Below are positions 16,334-25,186 of a stretch of DNA of 64,000 nt, one piece after another (within the stretch, counting starts at the first letter, position 1; every line of letters starts with the position of its first letter). The position numbers and the translations under genes are program-made. Below the pieces are notes generated by a model, which made no database searches, was not told the DNA's origin, and saw only the letters and a program-made list of their open reading frames with translations. This stretch comes from Streptomyces sp. cf386 (GTDB taxonomy: Bacteria; Actinomycetota; Actinomycetes; Streptomycetales; Streptomycetaceae): assembly GCF_900103585.1 (NCBI RefSeq), contig NZ_FNHV01000016.1, forward strand, positions 124,001 to 188,000, written 5' to 3'.

Positions 16334-16645
16334 TCAGTCCCGGCCGCCCTTCTCGCTGACCGGCCACACACCCGTCGAGCGTTCGATCGCCTTCGCGCCG
16401 GTTCGGTCCGCCACGCTGCGGGCCACCGCGAACAGGGCGCCCTGAACCGCGGCCGCCAGCAGGATCTCGCCCCAGCCACGGTCCCGGTCCAGCGCGTCGG
16501 GGGCGTCCTCCTCGTGCCGTATCGCCATCCAGGTCTTGCGGAAGGCGAGCCCCGCCAGCCAGCCGCTCGACCAGCCGAGCGCGAACCCCATGGGTTTGTA
16601 CGCGAGGGGAAGCTTCAGCTTCTTCTTCTGGGTCTTCTTGGCCAC
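16334..16645 (-). CDS. DUF4235 small membrane protein
   Basis: Protein of 103 residues with a lysine-rich N-terminus, then PMGFALGWSSGWLAGLAFRKTW and a second hydrophobic stretch ILLAAAVQGALFAVARSVADR. This is the DUF4235 pattern, a small actinobacterial membrane protein of unknown function. It lies 16 nt downstream of the GST-like gene on the same strand and could be its operon partner. Confidence 0.85.
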   Translation of the reverse strand: MAKKTQKKKLKLPLAYKPMGFALGWSSGWLAGLAFRKTWMAIRHEEDAPDALDRDRGWGEILLAAAVQGALFAVARSVADRTGAKAIERSTGVWPVSEKGGRD

Positions 16646-16661
16646 GTGCGCCTCCTTGGTG

Positions 16662-17675
16662 TCAGGGCCGCCCCCGAGCAGGGACTTCCTCGGCCTGCGG
16701 AACCGGCCCCGGCGGTGTCCCGTCGCCGAACGGCCTGCCGCCCAATTCCCCGCGGTGGTGCGGCGTCAGCCAGCCCGGCAGATCCGGCCCGAGGGGCACG
16801 ATGCCGGTCGGGTTGATACCGCTGTGCACCCGGTAGTAGTGCCGCTTGATGTGGTCGAAGTCGACGGTGTCACCGAATCCCGGCGTCTGGTAGAGGTCGC
16901 GGACGTACGCCCACAGCACCGGGTTCTCCGTCAATTTCCAGCGGTTGCACTTGAAGTGACCGTGATAGACGGCGTCGAAGCGGACCAGGGTGGTGAAGAG
17001 CCGGATGTCCGCCTCGGTGATCGTGTCGCCGACCAGATAGCGCCGCCCGGACAGCCGTTCCGCCAGCAGCTCCAGCCGCCGGAAGAGCCGCGCGCATGCC
17101 GCGTCGTATTTCTCCTGCCCGTTGGCGAACCCCGCCCGGTACACACCGTTGTTGACGTCCTCGTAGACGTCCGCCATCACGGAATCGATCTCGTCCCGTA
17201 GCTCCTCCGGGTAGAGATCGGGCGCCCCCTCGCGGTGCAGGGACGTCCACTCGGTCGCGAGGTCGAGCGTGATCCGCTGGTAGTCGTTGGTGACCAGCCT
17301 TCCGCTGGGTACGTCCACGATCGCGGGGACGCTGACGCCGCCCGGGTAGTCGGTCTCCCGCCGGTCGTAGGCCTCGCTGAGGTGGCGGATGCCGAGCACC
17401 GGGTCGCGGCCGTCGGGGTCCAGCGTGAAGCGCCAGCTGCGGTCGTCCTGGATCGGATCGGCGATCGCCAGCGACAGGGCGTCCTCCAGGCCGAGCAGCC
17501 GCCGGGACACCAGCGCCCGGCTCGCCCACGGACAGGCACGGCTGACCACCAGCCGGTAGCGGCCCGCCGCCACCGGCCAGCCGTCCCGGCCGTCCGCCGT
17601 GATCCGGTCCGTGAAGTGGGCCCTCGACCGCTGGAACGACTTCCTGCCGTAGGCGGCGTTACCCCCGTCGCTCAT
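16662..17675 (-). CDS. Glutathionyl-hydroquinone-reductase-like GST family protein
   Basis: Protein of 337 residues of the ECM4/YqjG branch of the glutathione S-transferase superfamily. It has the redox Cys48 in SRACPWASR, the N-terminal thioredoxin-fold part and a C-terminal helical domain (LFTTLVRFDAVYHGHFKCN). As actinobacteria lack glutathione, the physiological thiol is probably mycothiol; this is inference. The ATG at 17675 has an AGAGGGG site; the frame extends upstream without similarity. The gene is followed by a DUF4235 gene. Confidence 0.9.
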   Translation of the reverse strand: MSDGGNAAYGRKSFQRSRAHFTDRITADGRDGWPVAAGRYRLVVSRACPWASRALVSRRLLGLEDALSLAIADPIQDDRSWRFTLDPDGRDPVLGIRHLSEAYDRRETDYPGGVSVPAIVDVPSGRLVTNDYQRITLDLATEWTSLHREGAPDLYPEELRDEIDSVMADVYEDVNNGVYRAGFANGQEKYDAACARLFRRLELLAERLSGRRYLVGDTITEADIRLFTTLVRFDAVYHGHFKCNRWKLTENPVLWAYVRDLYQTPGFGDTVDFDHIKRHYYRVHSGINPTGIVPLGPDLPGWLTPHHRGELGGRPFGDGTPPGPVPQAEEVPARGRP

Positions 17676-17785
17676 GATCGCGCCCCTCTCTGCCGCACGC
17701 CGTCGACGGGCACCCGGACACCGTCCTACGCCGGGTTCCCCGATGGCACGGTGTGAGTCCATCGCCCTGGTGGCAGCACGGGGAA

Positions 17786-17816
17786 GCCCCGCCGCGACGG
17801 GGGAACGCGGCGGGGC
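17786..17816. terminator. Hairpin downstream of the deazaflavin oxidoreductase gene
   Basis: A perfect 11-bp stem, GCCCCGCCGCG (17786-17796) with its complement (17806-17816), around a 9-base loop lies about 70 nt beyond the stop of the upstream minus-strand gene and 110 nt before the GST start. Likely an intrinsic terminator. Confidence 0.6.
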
Positions 17817-17883
17817 CTGACGCACGTGTGCCCGGGGAACGTGGGTTCATGCGTCCTGGGCGAGAAAAAATCCGGAACCTCGG

Positions 17884-18333
17884 TCAGTCCCCGTCGAACG
17901 GCTCCAGCACGTAGACCGGGATCACCCGGTCCGTCTTCTCCTGGTAGTCGGCGTACGGCGGATAGGCCGCGACCGCACGCTCCCACCAGGCGTCCTTCTC
18001 CGCACCGGTGATCTCGCGGGCCCGCATGTCCTGCTTCTCCGGCCCGTCCTGGACCTCCACATGGGGATCGGACTTGACGTTGTGGTACCAGACCGGGTGC
18101 TGGGGCGCCCCGCCCAGCGAGGCCACCGCCGCATAGCGTCCCTCGTGCTCGACGCGCATCAGCGGTGTCTTGCGGATCTTGCCGCTCTTGGCACCCCGGG
18201 TCGTAAGCAGGATCACGGGCATTCCCGTGTCCATCAGGGTCGTCCCCTTGGTGCCGCCGGAGCTCTCGTACAGCTCCACCTGGTCGCGCACCCACTGGGT
18301 CGGGCTGGGCTCGTACTCGCCCTCAAGAGGCAT
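17884..18333 (-). CDS. Deazaflavin (F420)-dependent nitroreductase-family protein
   Basis: Protein of 149 residues of the Ddn/FDOR split-barrel family. The hallmark [28 protein letters not shown] is present, as is the [17 protein letters not shown] segment that binds the F420 cofactor. It probably reduces quinones or nitro compounds. ATG 18333 gives the usual family start; the frame is open further upstream to 18405 but this adds no recognisable sequence. Confidence 0.9.
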   Translation of the reverse strand: MPLEGEYEPSPTQWVRDQVELYESSGGTKGTTLMDTGMPVILLTTRGAKSGKIRKTPLMRVEHEGRYAAVASLGGAPQHPVWYHNVKSDPHVEVQDGPEKQDMRAREITGAEKDAWWERAVAAYPPYADYQEKTDRVIPVYVLEPFDGD

Positions 18334-18415
18334 TGCATCCGTCCCGTCGTCGTGTCGTGGTCCTGACTGACTGTGCTCTACAACACCGGCACATTCGGGA
18401 TTCATCCTGCCTCGG

Positions 18416-19069
18416 CTACCTCTCCATCGACATCCGGACGGCCAATGCCAAGATCACGCCGCTCGACACCATCGCCGTCACCAAGCGCCCCCGGTGCCCC
18501 GTCAGCATCCGCCCCAGCAACGCCCCGCCCCCGGCGAGCAGCAGCTGCCAGCTGGCCGACGCGGCGAACGCGGCCAGGACGAAGACGCCCTGTTCCAGGG
18601 GCGGTACGGCGTCGGTCGCGCGGGTGCCGAGGACCAGGGCCGCGAAGTAGATCACGGTGGTCGGGTTGAGCAGCGTGATGCCGAGCAGGGTCAAGTACGC
18701 GCGCGCCGGGCTCGGGGGAGGGGGTGTGGAGCGGGTGGCGAGCCGGTGGTCGCGGTAGTGCCGTACGGCGGTGACGGCGCCCCGTACCGCGAGGACCGCC
18801 AGCACCAGGGCGGAGGCCCAGCGCAGCGGCGTCAGGACCGGACGCAGAGCGGCGGCGAGCGCGGAGCCGCCGAGGGTGGCCACGAGGGCGTAGAGCCCGT
18901 CGGCGGTCGCGACGCCGAGAGCGGCGCAGATCCCGGTCCGCGGGGACGTACGGGCGGTGAGGGATACGAGGTAGGTCGCGACCGCGCCGACCGGGACGGC
19001 GATGCCGTAGCCCGCGAGCAGTCCCGCGACGAGCGCGGCGGTCACGACGTGGGAAGCGTGGGCCTCCAT
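18416..19069 (-). CDS. LysE-family exporter
   Basis: Membrane protein of 217 residues with about six hydrophobic segments. It has the LysE/RhtB hallmark near the N-terminus ([29 protein letters not shown]) and the mid-protein [16 protein letters not shown], which is the conserved LNP motif of these amino-acid exporters. The ATG at 19069 gives the normal length; upstream in-frame starts lack similarity. The transported compound is not evident. Confidence 0.9.
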   Translation of the reverse strand: MEAHASHVVTAALVAGLLAGYGIAVPVGAVATYLVSLTARTSPRTGICAALGVATADGLYALVATLGGSALAAALRPVLTPLRWASALVLAVLAVRGAVTAVRHYRDHRLATRSTPPPPSPARAYLTLLGITLLNPTTVIYFAALVLGTRATDAVPPLEQGVFVLAAFAASASWQLLLAGGGALLGRMLTGHRGRLVTAMVSSGVILALAVRMSMER

Positions 19070-19300
19070 GGACGGCCGGGCTGCTGCTGGAACCGCACCG
19101 GACGAACGGCGACGGTCGGCGGCAGGCAGGCGATAGTCGTAGGCATGGCCGGATTCTGCGGGTGGCGGCTGCCCGTCGACAAGCGAATTTCCCGGCGGTA
19201 CCGGCAGCACCGGCCCGACGGCGTCGAGACCGAAGCTCTGTGCGACGATCCCCGGCCAGATTGGCGGCGCGCCTGATCTGGCCGAACTTGGCGTCGTTCT

Positions 19301-19321
19301 TTAGATGCCCCGGGCATCTAA
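19301..19321. promoter_or_regulatory. 21-bp perfect palindrome at the CYP105-like gene promoter
   Basis: TTAGATGCCC (19301-19310), one central C, then GGGCATCTAA (19312-19321). A TCTAAT hexamer (19317-19322), one base off the -10 consensus, overlaps the right arm, 41 bp before the start codon. This geometry fits a repressor operator. The regulator is unknown; no regulatory gene is adjacent. Confidence 0.6.
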
Positions 19322-19362
19322 TGAAGATCGGCACGACGCACTCTTCGTCTGCGAGGTCTTCG

Positions 19363-20571
19363 ATGACGGACATGACGGAATCGCACACCGTCGCCTTCCC
19401 TCAGAACCGCACCTGTCCGTACCACCCGCCCACGGCCTACGACCCCCTCCGTGATGCGCGCCCACTGGCCCGTATCACCCTCTTCGACGGCCGGCCGGTC
19501 TGGCTGGTCACCGGCCATTCCCTCGCCCGCGCCCTGCTGGCCGACCCGCGACTGTCCTCCGATCGCATGCGGTCCGGCTTCCCCGCGCCCACCGCCCGGT
19601 TCGCGGCGATCCGCGACCGGAAGACCGCGCTGCTGGGCGTGGACGACCCCGAACACCGGGTCCAGCGGCGGATGATGGTGCCCAGCTTCACGCTCAGGCG
19701 CGCCGCAGGGCTGCGTCCGGAGATCCAGCGGATCGTGGACGAACGGCTCGACGCGATGATCGCCCAGGGGTCGCCGGCCGAGCTGGTGAGCGCCTTCGCG
19801 CTGCCCGTGCCCTCGATGGTCATCTGCGCCCTGCTGGGTGTCCCCTATGCCGACCACGACTTCTTCGAGGGGCAGTCCCGGCGCCTGCTGCGCGGCCCCA
19901 CGGCCGCCGACAGTATGGCCGCCCGGGACCGGCTGGAGGCGTACTTCGTCGAGCTGATCGACCGGAAACAGAAGCAGTCGGAGCCCGGAGACGGTGTCCT
20001 CGACGAACTCGTCCACCAGCAGCTGCGCGACGGCGAGCTGGATCGTGAAGAGCTCATCGCCCTCGCGATCATCCTGCTGGTCGCCGGCCATGAGACGACC
20101 GCCAACATGATCTCCCTGGGTACCTTCACCCTCCTCCAACACCCCGACCGCCTGGCCGAGTTGCGCGCCGATGCGGGGCTGCTGCCCGCCGCGGTAGAGG
20201 AGCTGATGCGGATGCTGTCGATCGCCGACGGCATGCTGCGGGTCGCCGTCGAGGACATCGAGACGGACGGCGAGACGATCCGGGCGGGCGAGGGCGTGGT
20301 CTTCTCGACCTCGGTCATCAATCGTGACGAGTCGGTGTACCCCGACCCCGACACCCTCGACTGGCACCGTCCGGCCCGCCATCACGTCGCCTTCGGGTTC
20401 GGCATCCACCAGTGCCTCGGCCAGAACCTGGCCCGCGCCGAGATGGAGATCGCCCTGCGCACCCTCTTCGACCGGCTGCCCACCCTCCGTCTGGCGGTTC
20501 CTGCGGAGGAAATCCCCTTCAAACCCGGCGACACGATCCAGGGGATGCTGGAACTCCCCGTGACCTGGTAA
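19363..20571 (+). CDS. Cytochrome P450 (CYP105-like)
   Basis: Soluble bacterial P450 of 402 residues. It has the I-helix AGHETT (241-246), the ExxR motif (Glu280 to Arg283) and the heme loop FGFGIHQC with Cys351. The N-terminal [16 protein letters not shown] and the general layout resemble the CYP105 family, broad-range monooxygenases of Streptomyces. ATG 19363 follows GAGG by 6 nt; the frame is open upstream but would run through the palindrome. A ferredoxin gene follows after 12 nt and is the likely electron donor. The substrate is unknown. Confidence 0.93.
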   Translation: MTDMTESHTVAFPQNRTCPYHPPTAYDPLRDARPLARITLFDGRPVWLVTGHSLARALLADPRLSSDRMRSGFPAPTARFAAIRDRKTALLGVDDPEHRVQRRMMVPSFTLRRAAGLRPEIQRIVDERLDAMIAQGSPAELVSAFALPVPSMVICALLGVPYADHDFFEGQSRRLLRGPTAADSMAARDRLEAYFVELIDRKQKQSEPGDGVLDELVHQQLRDGELDREELIALAIILLVAGHETTANMISLGTFTLLQHPDRLAELRADAGLLPAAVEELMRMLSIADGMLRVAVEDIETDGETIRAGEGVVFSTSVINRDESVYPDPDTLDWHRPARHHVAFGFGIHQCLGQNLARAEMEIALRTLFDRLPTLRLAVPAEEIPFKPGDTIQGMLELPVTW

Positions 20572-20583
20572 GAGGCTCCGGTC

Positions 20584-20814
20584 ATGCACAACGAAACGCA
20601 CGAATCAGGCCAAATCAACATCGACATCGATCACGACCGCTGTATCGGCGCCGGCCAGTGCGCCCTGGCCGCCCCGTCCGTCTTCACCCAGGACGACGAC
20701 GGCTTCAGCGCCCTGATCCCGGGCCGGGAGGACGGCGCCGGCGACCCGATGGTGCGGGAGGCGGCCCGGGCCTGCCCGGTCAGCGCCATCACCGTGTCGG
20801 ACGAGGGGAGTTGA
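20584..20814 (+). CDS. 3Fe-4S ferredoxin
   Basis: Small acidic electron carrier of 76 residues. Cysteines 20, 26 and 64 are spaced as CIGAGQC and ACPVSAI, the pattern of single-cluster [3Fe-4S] ferredoxins that serve Streptomyces P450s. It lies 12 nt after the CYP105-like P450 gene and is almost certainly cotranscribed with it. The reductase must be encoded elsewhere. Confidence 0.95.
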   Translation: MHNETHESGQINIDIDHDRCIGAGQCALAAPSVFTQDDDGFSALIPGREDGAGDPMVREAARACPVSAITVSDEGS

Positions 20815-20846
20815 GGCGGGCCGCATCACCGAAAGCCCGCAGCTGA

Positions 20847-20880
20847 TGGGCGGGCCCGCACTCGGTGCCGGGCCCGCCCA
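20847..20880. terminator. Bidirectional hairpin terminator between ferredoxin and TetR genes
   Basis: TGGGCGGGCCCG (20847-20858) pairs with CGGGCCCGCCCA (20869-20880); the loop ends add a CAC/GTG pairing. It sits between two convergent stop codons. Confidence 0.7.
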
Positions 20881-20887
20881 CCCTTTC

Positions 20888-21439
20888 TCAGCGCGCCGCC
20901 AGCAGCGACCGCGCCGCCTCCCGCGCCTCCGCCGCCGATCGCGTACTGCCCGTGATCCCCGCCGTGACCATGGCGCCCTCGGCCAGCAGGTACAGCGGCC
21001 CGGTCAGTGCCGCGGGCAGTTCGGCTCCGGCCACCAGATGGGCGAGATACTCGCGGAACGCCCGCTTGTGTGCCCGGACCTGGTCCGCCACCCGCTCCGA
21101 CCGGGCGCCCAGCTCGCCGTAGGAGTTGATCCAGGCGCACCCGCGGAAGTCCTTCTCGCCGAACCACTCCTCCAGCCAGTCGAAGACGGCCAGGATCCGC
21201 CGCTCGGGGTCCGGCTCCCGTTCGACGAACTCGGCGAGTCGCCCGCGCCAGCGCACGTCGCGCCGCTCCAGATACGCCTCGACCAACTGCTCCTTCGCCG
21301 GGAAGAGCTGATAGAGCCGCTTGAGCGAGACCCCGGACGCGCCCCGGATGTCGTCCATGCCGACGGACTGGATGCCGCGCCCGTAGAACAGGCTCTCGGC
21401 GGCGTCCAGTGCCTGCTCCCGGGCGGTTGCGCTGTCCAT
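20888..21439 (-). CDS. TetR-family regulator divergent from DUF1348 gene
   Basis: Repressor of 183 residues. The N-terminal HTH (IQSVGMDDIRGASGVSLKRLYQLFPAKEQL) is followed by a helical domain of the group that senses small electrophiles or drugs (GCAWINSYGEL segment). The ATG lies behind AAGGAGAGG. The gene is divergent from a DUF1348 gene with two near-identical palindromic operators between them, so it is very likely an autoregulated repressor of both genes. The inducer is unknown. Confidence 0.92.
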   Translation of the reverse strand: MDSATAREQALDAAESLFYGRGIQSVGMDDIRGASGVSLKRLYQLFPAKEQLVEAYLERRDVRWRGRLAEFVEREPDPERRILAVFDWLEEWFGEKDFRGCAWINSYGELGARSERVADQVRAHKRAFREYLAHLVAGAELPAALTGPLYLLAEGAMVTAGITGSTRSAAEAREAARSLLAAR

Positions 21440-21459
21440 GTACGACCTCTCCTTGACGC

Positions 21460-21475
21460 GAGAACGAGCGTTCTC
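21460..21475. promoter_or_regulatory. TetR operator copy 1
   Basis: Perfect inverted repeat GAGAACG-AG-CGTTCTC, 20 bp upstream of the TetR start codon. A second copy with the same arms lies 36 bp away centre to centre. Binding by the adjacent TetR protein is inferred. Confidence 0.7.
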
Positions 21476-21494
21476 CTACGGTAGCAGTCACGCC

Positions 21495-21512
21495 GGAGAA
21501 CGCACGTTCTCC
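21495..21512. promoter_or_regulatory. TetR operator copy 2
   Basis: Perfect inverted repeat GGAGAACG-CA-CGTTCTCC, 38 bp upstream of the DUF1348 start codon. It shares the arms and the 2-bp centre length of copy 1, which marks both as sites for one dimeric regulator. Confidence 0.7.
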
Positions 21513-21550
21513 CTTGTTCTGCCCGGCCGTTCCGGCCCTGGAGGGATGAC

Positions 21551-22009
21551 ATGACCGACCGCCCGCCCCTACCCCCGTTCACCCGCGAGAGCGCCGCACA
21601 GAAGGTGCAGGCCGCCGAGGACGCCTGGAACACCCGCGACCCCCACAAGGTCGCCCTCGCCTACTCCGAGGACTCGGTGTGGCGCAACCGCGGCACCTTC
21701 GTCACCGGCCGCGCCGAGATCGTCGAGTTCCTCACCGCGAAGTGGGCCCGCGAGCGGGAGTACGCGCTGCGCAAGGACCTGTGGGCCTTCGACGGCAACC
21801 GCATCGCGGTCCGCTTCCAGTACGAGTGCCGGGACGCCGAAGGCCAGTGGTGGCGGTCGTACGGGAACGAGCTGTGGGAGTTCGACGAGCACGGGCTGAT
21901 GACCCGGCGCGAGGCCAGCATCAACGACGTGCCGATCGAGGAGAAGGAGCGCCGTGTCTTCGGGCCGCGCCCGGAGAACGAGCGCGGGCTGTCCTTCCCG
22001 GTGCGCTAG
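21551..22009 (+). CDS. DUF1348 (NTF2-like fold) protein
   Basis: Protein of 152 residues with an NTF2/SnoaL-like cone fold. The segments [47 protein letters not shown] and the C-terminal [15 protein letters not shown] are characteristic of DUF1348. The family is small, stress-associated and without known reaction. It is divergent from the TetR gene, whose operators lie in its promoter. Confidence 0.9.
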   Translation: MTDRPPLPPFTRESAAQKVQAAEDAWNTRDPHKVALAYSEDSVWRNRGTFVTGRAEIVEFLTAKWAREREYALRKDLWAFDGNRIAVRFQYECRDAEGQWWRSYGNELWEFDEHGLMTRREASINDVPIEEKERRVFGPRPENERGLSFPVR

Positions 22010-22058
22010 GGCGGCTGAGGGCGATAGGCCGGTCGAGGGCCTTGAGTAGGGTTCCCGG

Positions 22059-22589
22059 GTGACCGAACAGGCCCGCAAGCCCTTCCTCTACGTCGTCGTC
22101 TGCGCCGCCGGGATCGCCGCCGACGTCAGCAAGCTGATCAGCGCCGCGCAGGAGCGGGACTGGGAGGTCGGTGTCATCGCGACACCGGTCGCCATGAACG
22201 GGTTCTTCGACATCGCCGCCGTCGAGGCCCTGACCGGCCGCCCGATCCGCTCGGCCTGGCGCACACCGGCCGATCCGCGCCCCTTCCCGCCCCCCGACGC
22301 CGTCGTCCTCGCCCCGGCCACCTTCAACACCCTCAACAAGTGGGCCGCCGGCATCGCCGACACCCTCGCCCTGGGCACCCTCTGCGAGGCGTACGGCCTC
22401 GGCGTCCCCATCGCCGCCCTGCCCTGCGTCGCCGACGCGCTGGCCGCCCATCCCGCCTACCAGGACAGCCTGATACGGCTGCGGGGGATGGGCGTGCGCT
22501 TCGGGGAGCCGTACACCGGCGAGGTGGGGGAGAACGGCGGGCGGCCGGAGTTCGGGTGGGCGAGGGCGCTGGACCTGCTGGAGCGGTGA
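22059..22589 (+). CDS. Flavoprotein of the phosphopantothenoylcysteine decarboxylase-like family
   Basis: Protein of 176 residues with a single Rossmann-like flavoprotein fold. FLYVVVCAAGIAADVSKLISAAQ forms the first strand and loop, and PDAVVLAPATFNTLNKWAAGIAD matches the FMN-binding PxxxNxW-type motif of the HFCD family (CoaC, EpiD, Dfp). The real CoaBC is larger, so this is a stand-alone homologue with an unknown substrate. GTG 22059 is the start. The stop codon lies inside a strong hairpin. Confidence 0.87.
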   Translation: MTEQARKPFLYVVVCAAGIAADVSKLISAAQERDWEVGVIATPVAMNGFFDIAAVEALTGRPIRSAWRTPADPRPFPPPDAVVLAPATFNTLNKWAAGIADTLALGTLCEAYGLGVPIAALPCVADALAAHPAYQDSLIRLRGMGVRFGEPYTGEVGENGGRPEFGWARALDLLER

Positions 22590-22619
22590 CCCGGGCCCCG
22601 ACCGGGGTCCCGGGTCACC
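22585..22619. terminator. Bidirectional hairpin terminator
   Basis: GGTGACCCGGG (22585-22595) pairs with CCCGGGTCACC (22609-22619), with an inner CCCCG/CGGGG extension. It overlaps the stop codon of the flavoprotein gene and separates it from the convergent glycoside hydrolase gene. Confidence 0.7.
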
Positions 22620-22638
22620 GCCGCGACGGTCGCGACCG

Positions 22639-25170
22639 TCAGCCGATCACTCGGCCCAGTTCGATCCGGTCGATGTTCGGGGCCCACGCGCTCGCGTTCC
22701 CGAACGTCACCGTGTTCGAGCCCTTCCTCAGGTCGACGGGGACGCCCAGCGTCCAGTAGTCGTCCGTGCTCCAGGTGTTCTTGAAGGTCGCCTTGACGGG
22801 AGCGGCGTCCCCGACCGTGATGTCCGCCGTACGGGACATGATGTCCGTGTTGTAGGCGTGGCCGTTGTCCCGCCGGTCGTTGTGGGCGTAGTGGACGACC
22901 AGCACATAGCGGCCGGACCGGGGTGCGTCCACCGTGAACTCGGCGGTGTTCGCGGGGCTGTTGCCGAGCGAGCCGATGTAGGAGCCGGCGGAGGCGTACG
23001 GGGAGTCGACCAGCTCGGCGCCGCCCGCCAGGCCGGCCGAGGCGGCCTCGTAGGAGAGCGCGCCGGTGGCCGAGCCGTTGCCCGAGACGTCGAGGGAGCG
23101 GACGGCGGCGTGCCGGGCGGTCAGGGCGACGCGGTTGTTGCCGGCCACCAGGTAGAGCCGCAGGGGCTTGCCGGGCGCCGCCGTCACCGTCTCCCCGTGC
23201 AGCGCGAGCCGCACCGGCGCCGTGGTCTGCGGCACGACCGTGAAGTAGCCGTCGCGCGGGGCGTAGACGTCGAACACCGCCTTGTCCCCGGAGCGCAGGA
23301 CGAGGGAGCCGGTGCCCACCCCGGCCGAGGAGGAGTAGTCGTAGGACGGCGTGCCGCCGATGTCGGCGAGCGTGGCCTCGTAGCGCGCGGAGGGCACCGC
23401 GGTGCGGGCGGTCAGGTCGATGCGGTCGAGGGTGACCTCGGCGTCGCCCTTGGCCAGTGTCAGTGTGTGGGCGCCGGCCGAGAGGTCCACGCCGATGTCC
23501 TTCTTGGCGCGGTAGGTCCAGTTCTCGGTGGACGGGTAGGTCACCGTGACCGGGGTGCCGCCGTCGACGGACAGCTGCTGGGTGGCGGGGCGGCCGGACT
23601 GGTTGCCGTAGAGGATCGCCAGGTCGTACGTCCCGTTCTTCGGCGCCGTGACGGTGAAGGCGACCTTGCTGGTGGCCTGGTTGAGCGAGCCGACGTCCTT
23701 GGTGCCCGAGGCCGCGTAGCCGTTGGCGTTGTCGACGGTGCCCTGGGTGTAGACCCTGCCGTCGGTGATGGCTGCTGTCTCGGCCTCGTACGACGCCGAC
23801 CAGGGGACGGAGGCGGGGGAGGGGCTGCCGGTGCCGCCGGGGGTGAGGACGATCCGGTACGCGGACATCTTCTGCATGCCGCGCAGCGGGACGGTCACCG
23901 TGCCGTCGTCCGCCACCTTCACCTTCGTGCGGGCGAGGACACGCGGAGTGGCGTGCTGCCCTTCGTAGCCCGACCAGGCGGCCTCCGCGACGGTCGCGGT
24001 GACCGTACGGCCGAAGACGGACCGGGAGACGTTCTCCACCACGACGTCGGAGTCGCCGTCCGAGCCGCCGAGCAGCACCTGGGCCTGGCGGCGCGAGGTG
24101 TCGAGAGAGGCCAGGCCCTGGAGGGTGTCGATGGTGTCGGCCCGAGGCGGGGTCACCTTGACGGTGTCACCGGTCAGTCCGGCGTACCAACGGAAGAACC
24201 ACCAGCCCCCGTTGGGGATGTTGGAGCGGACGACATGGCCACTGAGGTTGCCGGCCGCGTCCCAGTAGGCCGCGTTGGCGTACACCTTGTTGCGCTCGAA
24301 CATCGAGACCCACTGCACGAGTTGCCCCGGCACGGACAGGTCACGGCGGTTGGCGTACTCGTCGATGTTGATCTTCAGCGGGACTATCCCGGCCTCCCGC
24401 TCCAGGGAGCGGTAGTCGTCGTAGTGGGCCTGGAAGTCGCGCAGCGAGCCGGAGCCCAGCTCGTGCCAGGTCATCACCTGCGGCAGGACGTTCTCGCGCT
24501 TGGCGAAGGCGAGGAAGTCCCTGAGCAGGCGGGTGTGGTAGCCGGCTTCGTTGGGGCCGGCGATGCGCGCGTCGGGGTTGATGGCGCGGATGCGCTGGTA
24601 CACCGTCTTCCAGTCATTGAAGAACCGGTCGCGGTTGGCCTCGTACTGCGCCTGGTCGGCGACGCCGAGCTTGTACCAGATCTGGTCGGGCTCGTTGAAC
24701 GGGATGTAGACGAAGCGGTCGCCGTTCGGGTCGGCGGCGACCTCCTTGGCGATCCTGTCGACCTTGGGGAGGTAGTCGTCGATGCCGAGGTCCTCGTACG
24801 GCCACTTGGCGTAGATGTCCTGCATCATCACGTTGATCTCGCCGCCGCCGTTGCGGAAGAACGACTTCGAGACGGTGAGCGCGTCGCCGTTGGGGTGCTG
24901 GGCACCGCCCTCCGGCTTCTGCGAGATGCTGGTGACCTTCAAGGGCTCCAACGCGGCGTCACTGGGCACCCCGTCGTCGCTGAGCCCGTACAGCGCGCCG
25001 TTGGCGCCGAGCATCACCGGGCCCTCGGAGGCGGCGAGGTCGATGGTGAGGCGCTGCGGGTCGGCGGCGGCTGCGGACCCCGTGGCGGGGAGGGTGGCTG
25101 CCATGGCGGCTACTCCAAGTGCGGCTGCTAGCAAGGCGGTGCGGGATCTCGTGCGGGTGGGGGCGATCAC
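22639..25170 (-). CDS. Secreted clan GH-A glycoside hydrolase with C-terminal CBM-like domains
   Basis: Exported enzyme of 843 residues. A basic then hydrophobic signal peptide ends near GSAAAA. The catalytic part has a TIM-barrel signature: acid/base Glu160 in IPFNEPDQ and candidate nucleophile Glu271 in KINIDEYANR, as in clan GH-A (GH39/GH30-like). It is followed by a beta-rich domain and three YEAE/YEA-starting jelly-roll modules like CBM35/CBM6. GTG 25170 lies 9 nt after GGAGG and 16 nt after the permease stop, so I prefer it to ATG 25203, which overlaps the permease. As the last gene of a LacI-ABC operon opposite a GH36 alpha-galactosidase, it probably releases galactose-containing oligosaccharides for import. 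Confidence 0.88.
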   Translation of the reverse strand: MIAPTRTRSRTALLAAALGVAAMAATLPATGSAAAADPQRLTIDLAASEGPVMLGANGALYGLSDDGVPSDAALEPLKVTSISQKPEGGAQHPNGDALTVSKSFFRNGGGEINVMMQDIYAKWPYEDLGIDDYLPKVDRIAKEVAADPNGDRFVYIPFNEPDQIWYKLGVADQAQYEANRDRFFNDWKTVYQRIRAINPDARIAGPNEAGYHTRLLRDFLAFAKRENVLPQVMTWHELGSGSLRDFQAHYDDYRSLEREAGIVPLKINIDEYANRRDLSVPGQLVQWVSMFERNKVYANAAYWDAAGNLSGHVVRSNIPNGGWWFFRWYAGLTGDTVKVTPPRADTIDTLQGLASLDTSRRQAQVLLGGSDGDSDVVVENVSRSVFGRTVTATVAEAAWSGYEGQHATPRVLARTKVKVADDGTVTVPLRGMQKMSAYRIVLTPGGTGSPSPASVPWSASYEAETAAITDGRVYTQGTVDNANGYAASGTKDVGSLNQATSKVAFTVTAPKNGTYDLAILYGNQSGRPATQQLSVDGGTPVTVTYPSTENWTYRAKKDIGVDLSAGAHTLTLAKGDAEVTLDRIDLTARTAVPSARYEATLADIGGTPSYDYSSSAGVGTGSLVLRSGDKAVFDVYAPRDGYFTVVPQTTAPVRLALHGETVTAAPGKPLRLYLVAGNNRVALTARHAAVRSLDVSGNGSATGALSYEAASAGLAGGAELVDSPYASAGSYIGSLGNSPANTAEFTVDAPRSGRYVLVVHYAHNDRRDNGHAYNTDIMSRTADITVGDAAPVKATFKNTWSTDDYWTLGVPVDLRKGSNTVTFGNASAWAPNIDRIELGRVIG

Positions 25171-25186
25171 GCTGCTGGACCTCCGG

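Noticed and set aside
22858-25131. 757-codon plus-strand frame opposite the secreted glycosidase
   Set aside because: Repetitive Val/Gly/Asp shadow translation; the minus strand has signal peptide and catalytic motifs.
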